Source: an uncultured Clostridium sp.
GTDB lineage: Bacteria; Bacillota; Clostridia; TANB77; CAG-508
DNA: 9,806 nt
Assembly: GCA_900553225.1 (NCBI GenBank)
Contig: USCV01000047.1
Location: 1-9,806 of the forward strand
Reading direction: 5' to 3'
The notes beneath the pieces are model-generated. The model worked only from the letters and a program-made list of their open reading frames with translations. It was not told the DNA's origin and made no database searches. Below are positions 6,421 to 9,806 of the stretch, one piece after another. The translations under genes and the position numbers were made by a program. Every line of letters starts with the position of its first letter. Position 1 is the first letter of the stretch.

Positions 6421-7434
6421 CTATTTTATCAATTTTTCTAATATCTGAATTGCATTACTTGCTGCGCCTTTTCTAATATTATCTGCAACAACCCATAAAT
6501 TAATGCCGGACTTAACACTTGAATCTTTACGAATTCTTCCAACAAATACATTATCATTTCCATTCGCATTAAATGTTACAGGATACAAATTATCTAAAGG
6601 ATCATCAACAACAGTAATTCCAGGGGCCTTTTTTAAAAGTTCTTTTACTTCTTCTATATCACCAAATTCACTTTCAAATTCAACGTTAATAGATTCACTA
6701 TGACAATTAAAAACAGGAACTCTTACTGTTGTAGCAGTTATTTTTAAATCGGGCTTACCTAAAATCTTTCTTGTTTCATTTATCATCTTTTCTTCTTCTT
6801 TTGTATATCCGTTTGGAAGAAAAGTGTCTATGTGTGGAAGACAATTATTAAAAATTGGATATGGAAATTTTTCCAAATAATCTTCACTATTATTACCATT
6901 TATGTAATTTTTAATTCCATTTTCTAAATCATTAATTCCTTTAATTCCGGCACCAGAAACAGCTTGATAAGTAGAATATATAATTCTTTTAATTTTGTAT
7001 TTATCATCTAAAGGTTTTAAACAGACAACAGCCTGAATTGTAGAACAATTTGGATTTGCAATAATTCCCTTATAGTTTAGAATTTCATTAAAATTCACTT
7101 CTGGAACTATTAAAGGAATATTAGTATCCATACGAAAGGCACTACTATTATCAATTACAGTGCAACCTTTGTTACAAGCAATAGGTGAATATCTTTTAGA
7201 AGTCTCACCACCTGCTGAAAAAATGGCAAAATCAATTCCAGTATCAAAAGAATTTTCATTTAATTCTGCAACTGTATATTCTTTATCCATAAATTTTAAT
7301 TTCGTACCTGCAGAACGCTTAGAAGCAAAAAGATAATACTCTGAAATAGGTAACTTTTTTTCTTCTAATACTTTTAAAGCAGTTCTACCAACAACTCCAG
7401 TAGCACCAACAATCGCCAATTTGTATTTTTTCAT
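6421..7434 (-). CDS. asd: Aspartate-semialdehyde dehydrogenase (Asd)
   Basis: Asd reduces aspartyl-phosphate with NADPH to aspartate semialdehyde, the branch point for lysine, diaminopimelate, threonine and methionine. The 337-residue length is normal. The N-terminal nucleotide-binding loop is VGATGVVGR (residues 9-17). The catalytic cysteine is C130 in NPNCST. R238 and H245 in RVPVFNCHSES match the substrate-binding arginine and the catalytic histidine. SAGGETS and DNSSAFRMD are also family signatures. I chose ATG 7434 rather than the in-frame GTG at 7446, because that GTG is part of the ribosome binding site AGAGGTG. The gene stands alone, divergent from recG. No riboswitch-like structure is evident in the short upstream gap, although lysine-pathway genes in Firmicutes often have one. 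Confidence 0.95.
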   Translation of the reverse strand: MKKYKLAIVGATGVVGRTALKVLEEKKLPISEYYLFASKRSAGTKLKFMDKEYTVAELNENSFDTGIDFAIFSAGGETSKRYSPIACNKGCTVIDNSSAFRMDTNIPLIVPEVNFNEILNYKGIIANPNCSTIQAVVCLKPLDDKYKIKRIIYSTYQAVSGAGIKGINDLENGIKNYINGNNSEDYLEKFPYPIFNNCLPHIDTFLPNGYTKEEEKMINETRKILGKPDLKITATTVRVPVFNCHSESINVEFESEFGDIEEVKELLKKAPGITVVDDPLDNLYPVTFNANGNDNVFVGRIRKDSSVKSGINLWVVADNIRKGAASNAIQILEKLIK

Positions 7435-7443
7435 ATTCTCATA

Positions 7444-7450
7444 CACCTCT
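7444..7450 (-). promoter_or_regulatory. Ribosome binding site that fixes the asd start
   Basis: The minus strand reads AGAGGTG here, nine bases before ATG 7434. An in-frame GTG (7446-7444) overlaps this site and would add four residues (M-Y-E-N), but it would have no ribosome binding site of its own. Confidence 0.7.
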
Positions 7451-7505
7451 TTTTTCTATGATATTATTAGTATATGAAAGATGTGATAAAAAGGAAACAA
7501 AAATA

Positions 7506-7534
7506 TTTACAAAACAAAGTTTCTATGTAATAAT
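7506..7534 (+). promoter_or_regulatory. Sigma-A-type promoter for recG
   Basis: TTTACA (7506-7511) is followed after 17 bases by AATAAT (7529-7534), with a TG extended -10 element at 7526-7527. It lies between the divergent asd and recG starts. The recG ribosome binding site AAGGAG (7545-7550) follows closely. Confidence 0.5.
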
Positions 7535-7562
7535 TACAAAAGAAAAGGAGATCTAGTAGTTT

Positions 7563-9612
7563 ATGTTAAATTTAGGAAAAGACGTTAAATTTATAAAAGG
7601 AGTAGGACCAAATAGAGTAGTCCTTTTAAATAAATTAGGAATTTATACTTTGGGAGATTTAATTACATATTATCCTAGGGAATATGAAGATAGAAGTAAA
7701 CCCAGAACAATAGCGCAGGCAATAAATGGAGAAGAAATATTAATAAAAGCAATTGCAATTTCAAGGGTATTAGAACTTAGGGTAAGAAAAAATATGTGCA
7801 TGTATAAAGTGACCGTAAATGATGGAACAGCAAATTGTTATATTACATGGTTTAATCAAAGCTATGTAAAAAATATAATTAAATTAGGTGGAACATATTA
7901 TTTTTATGGAAAAATTAGCATAAAAAACGGAAAAATTGAAATGAGTTCTCCTGTTTTTGATATGGAAGAAAAACATAAAAATACAGGCAAAATTATACCA
8001 ATTTATCCATCTACTTTTCAGTTATCACAAAATACATTAAGACAAATTATAGAAAATGGTTTACAAAGTATAGAGGGCGATATAGAAGAAACTATGCCAG
8101 AATATTTGCTAAAAGAATATGGATTAATAAATTTAGACAAGGCAATTACTCAAATACATTTTCCAGAAAATTTTGAGAATTATAATTCAGCAAGAAAAAG
8201 ATTAGTTTTTGAAGAATTATTAACCATGCAAATGGGGTTACTAGGATTAAAAAATAAAAATGACAACGAAAAATTAGGAGTTAAATTAAATAGTGATGTG
8301 AAAATATCAGATGTTATAGACAACTTACCATTTAAACTGACAAAAGCACAATTAAAAGTACTTGAAGAAATAGATGAAGACTTAGAAAAAAATCTTCCAA
8401 TGAATAGACTTTTGCAAGGAGATGTAGGGTCTGGAAAAACCATCATTTCAATAATATGTGCATACAAAGCAGTAAAAAGTGGATATCAAGTAGCAATTAT
8501 GGCACCAACTTCGATACTTGCAATACAACATTTAGAAAGTTTTAGAGAAATATTAGAAAAATATGGTATAAAATGTGAGCTATTAATTAGTAGTATAACA
8601 AAAAAAAATAAAGAAAATATATTAGAAAGACTTGCAAATCGGTGAAATTGATTGTTTAATTGGAACACATGCTATTTTACAGGAAAATGTTGTATTTAAA
8701 AATTTAGGATTAGTTGTAACAGATGAGCAACATAGATTTGGTGTAAGACAAAGAAGTACAATTGCATCAAAAGGAGAGAACCCAAATGTTTTAGTTATGA
8801 CAGCAACTCCAATTCCGAGAACTCTCGCACTTATTTTATATGGAGATTTAGATATATCAATAATAGATGAACTACCACCAAATAGAAAAAAAATAGATAC
8901 ATTTGCTGTAACAAAATCTATGGAAGAAAGGGTAAATGTTTTTGTAAAAAAACAAATCGAAGAAGGAAGACAATGCTACATAGTATGTCCATTAGTAGAA
9001 GAAAATGAAGAAATAAATGCGAAGGCTGTATTAGAACTTGTAGAAAAATATAAAAATGAAACATTTAAAGAATATAAAGTAGAATGTATCTATGGAAAAA
9101 TGAAATCAAAAGAAAAGGACGAAATAATGCTTAACTTTAAAGAAGGAAAAATCGATATTTTAATTTCTACAACTGTAATTGAAGTAGGAGTAAATGTTCC
9201 TAATAGTAGCATTATGATAATTGAAAATGCAGAAAGATTTGGACTTGCCCAACTTCACCAATTAAGAGGAAGAGTAGGAAGGGGACAGTATCAATCATAT
9301 TGTATTTTAAAATATAATTCTAATTCAGATGTAGTAAGGCAAAGAATGAAAATAATGCAAGAAACAAATGATGGATTTATTATTGCACAAAAAGACCTGG
9401 AATTACGTGGTTCTGGAGAATTTTTTGGTACAAAACAACATGGACTTCCAGAATTTAAAATTGCCAATTTATTTGAAGATATGAATATCTTAAAGCAAGT
9501 TCAAAGTGTAGCATTAAAAATAGAAGCAGAGGACCCAGAATTAAATGAAGAAAAAAATGCAAAATTAAAGAAAATTGTACAAGAAAGATTTAGTAGTAGA
9601 ATAGAAATTTAA
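7563..9612 (+). CDS. recG: ATP-dependent DNA helicase RecG, interrupted by a +1 frame shift at a CGG codon
   Basis: RecG remodels stalled replication forks and branch-migrates Holliday junctions. With one base skipped near 8640 the protein has 682 residues, matching the family's length. Residues 1-250 form the wedge/OB-fold region (FIKGVGPNRVVLLNKLGI near the start, YKVTVNDGTANCYITWFNQ later). The helicase core has GDVGSGKT (286-293, Walker A), DEQH (387-390, motif II), TATPIPRT (413-420, motif III), VIEVGVNVPN (motif V) and QLRGRVGRG (to 574, motif VI). The LRGSGEFFGTKQHGLPEF segment typical of RecG follows. The zero frame ends at TGA 8643-8645, directly after CGG (codon 360), and the rest is in the +1 frame with no residues missing. 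Start: ATG 7563 behind AAGGAG. A zero-frame product would keep Walker A but lose motifs II-VI. Confidence 0.95.
8637..8645 (+). other. Candidate +1 frameshift site in recG (AAT CGG TGA)
   Basis: In the zero frame the codons read GCA AAT CGG TGA. Skipping C8640 gives GCA AAT GGT GAA ATT GAT, which restores the RecG signature A-(N/S)-G-E-I-D before VGTHA-like residues (LIGTHAI here). There is no homopolymer at this site, so the usual cause of indel errors is absent. CGG directly followed by a stop resembles the layout of known +1 shift sites, where a slow codon or stop causes the slip. Confidence 0.6.
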
Positions 9613-9668
9613 AATATACTATAAAAGAAAGATAGTGTAATATAAAAAATATAATAAAAAAATCATAA

Positions 9669-9709
9669 AAAATAAGACAAAGCTAATTTATTTTGCTTTA
9701 TCTTATTTT
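9669..9709 (+). terminator. Rho-independent terminator after recG
   Basis: Arms 9669-9683 and 9695-9709 form a 15-position stem with a single C-A mismatch and an 11-base loop. The right arm ends in TTATTTTATTG, giving a T-rich tail. It lies 56 bases after the recG stop codon. The 56 bases between are plain AT-rich DNA. Confidence 0.75.
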
Positions 9710-9722
9710 ATTGGTATATGAA

Positions 9723-9745
9723 AACCCCGTGTTATACACGGGGTT
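9723..9745. repeat. GC-rich perfect hairpin near the contig end, possible mobile-element edge
   Basis: AACCCCGTGT (9723-9732) and ACACGGGGTT (9736-9745) form a perfect 10-bp stem with a TAT loop. A second short inverted repeat follows, TTCTA (9754-9758) with TAGAA (9767-9771). The GC content is far above that of the surrounding DNA and no T-run follows, so it is not a typical terminator. Tight subterminal hairpins occur at the ends of IS200/IS605-type elements, and repeated elements often end contigs. No transposase is visible, so this identity is inference. Confidence 0.4.
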
Positions 9746-9785
9746 CTAAAAGCTTCTAGCTATGGGTAGAAAAAATCCTTCTTTT

Positions 9786-9794
9786 TGATATAAT
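9786..9794 (+). promoter_or_regulatory. Extended -10 promoter element at the contig end
   Basis: TGATATAAT is a perfect extended -10 box (TGnTATAAT). The matching -35 region (about 9766-9771, GTAGAA) is poor, as is common for extended -10 promoters. Any gene it drives lies beyond the contig. Confidence 0.45.
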
Positions 9795-9806
9795 AAATGT
9801 GGTCGC

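Noticed and set aside
8632..8645. Independent start for the second part of recG inside the overlap
   Set aside because: No ribosome binding site is visible, and the conserved RecG sequence continues directly across the break, so a split two-gene arrangement is unlikely.
9723..9771. CRISPR repeat or tRNA at the contig end
   Set aside because: The hairpin is not repeated within the window at regular spacing, and no cloverleaf can be formed from the sequence.

Overview
The window is very AT-rich, uses AGA/AGG almost exclusively for arginine and has strong AGGAGG- or GGGGG-type ribosome binding sites. Its proteins (DeoB, an acyl-ACP thioesterase, a PflX-type radical SAM protein, ThyX, a DUF3006/metallo-hydrolase pair, Asd, RecG) are typical of low-GC Firmicutes, most likely an uncultured gut-type Clostridia lineage. 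Bases 1-17 match the 3' end of the Illumina TruSeq adapter, so this is probably a complete short metagenomic contig rather than a slice of a finished genome.

Layout. 18-567: 3' part of an unrecognised gene directly upstream of deoB (568-1768). deoB and a leftward acyl-ACP thioesterase gene (1869-2591) converge on a shared hairpin. A divergent promoter region (about 2592-2745) serves the thioesterase leftward and a radical SAM protein (2746-3627) rightward. A good promoter then leads into a ThyX-like thymidylate synthase of unusual two-domain form (3690-4838), a DUF3006 protein (about 4881-5237) and a membrane-anchored ComEC-type metallo-beta-lactamase-fold hydrolase (5300-6235). A hairpin separates these from leftward asd (6421-7434). 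recG (7563-9612) reads rightward from its own promoter to a terminator. The last 90 bases hold a GC-rich hairpin and an extended -10 box, possibly the edge of a repeated element.

The most interesting signal is a pair of matched frame breaks. deoB and recG are full length and well conserved, but each is interrupted by a +1 shift. In both, the shift lies exactly at a CGG codon (814-816 and 8640-8642), the protein is restored if one C is skipped so that the following GGA/GGT is read as a family-conserved glycine, and the zero frame stops within two codons. I found no other in-frame CGG in any gene of the window. This suggests that CGG is unassigned or very poorly decoded here and acts as a +1 recoding site. 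A technical artefact is the main alternative, because adapter sequence was left on the contig.

The genes otherwise look like housekeeping: nucleoside and thymidylate metabolism (deoB, thyX), fatty-acid release, aspartate-family amino-acid and cell-wall precursor synthesis (asd) and replication-fork repair (recG). They do not form one pathway; only thyX, DUF3006 and the hydrolase look like a possible transcription unit. No rRNA, tRNA or CRISPR array was found.
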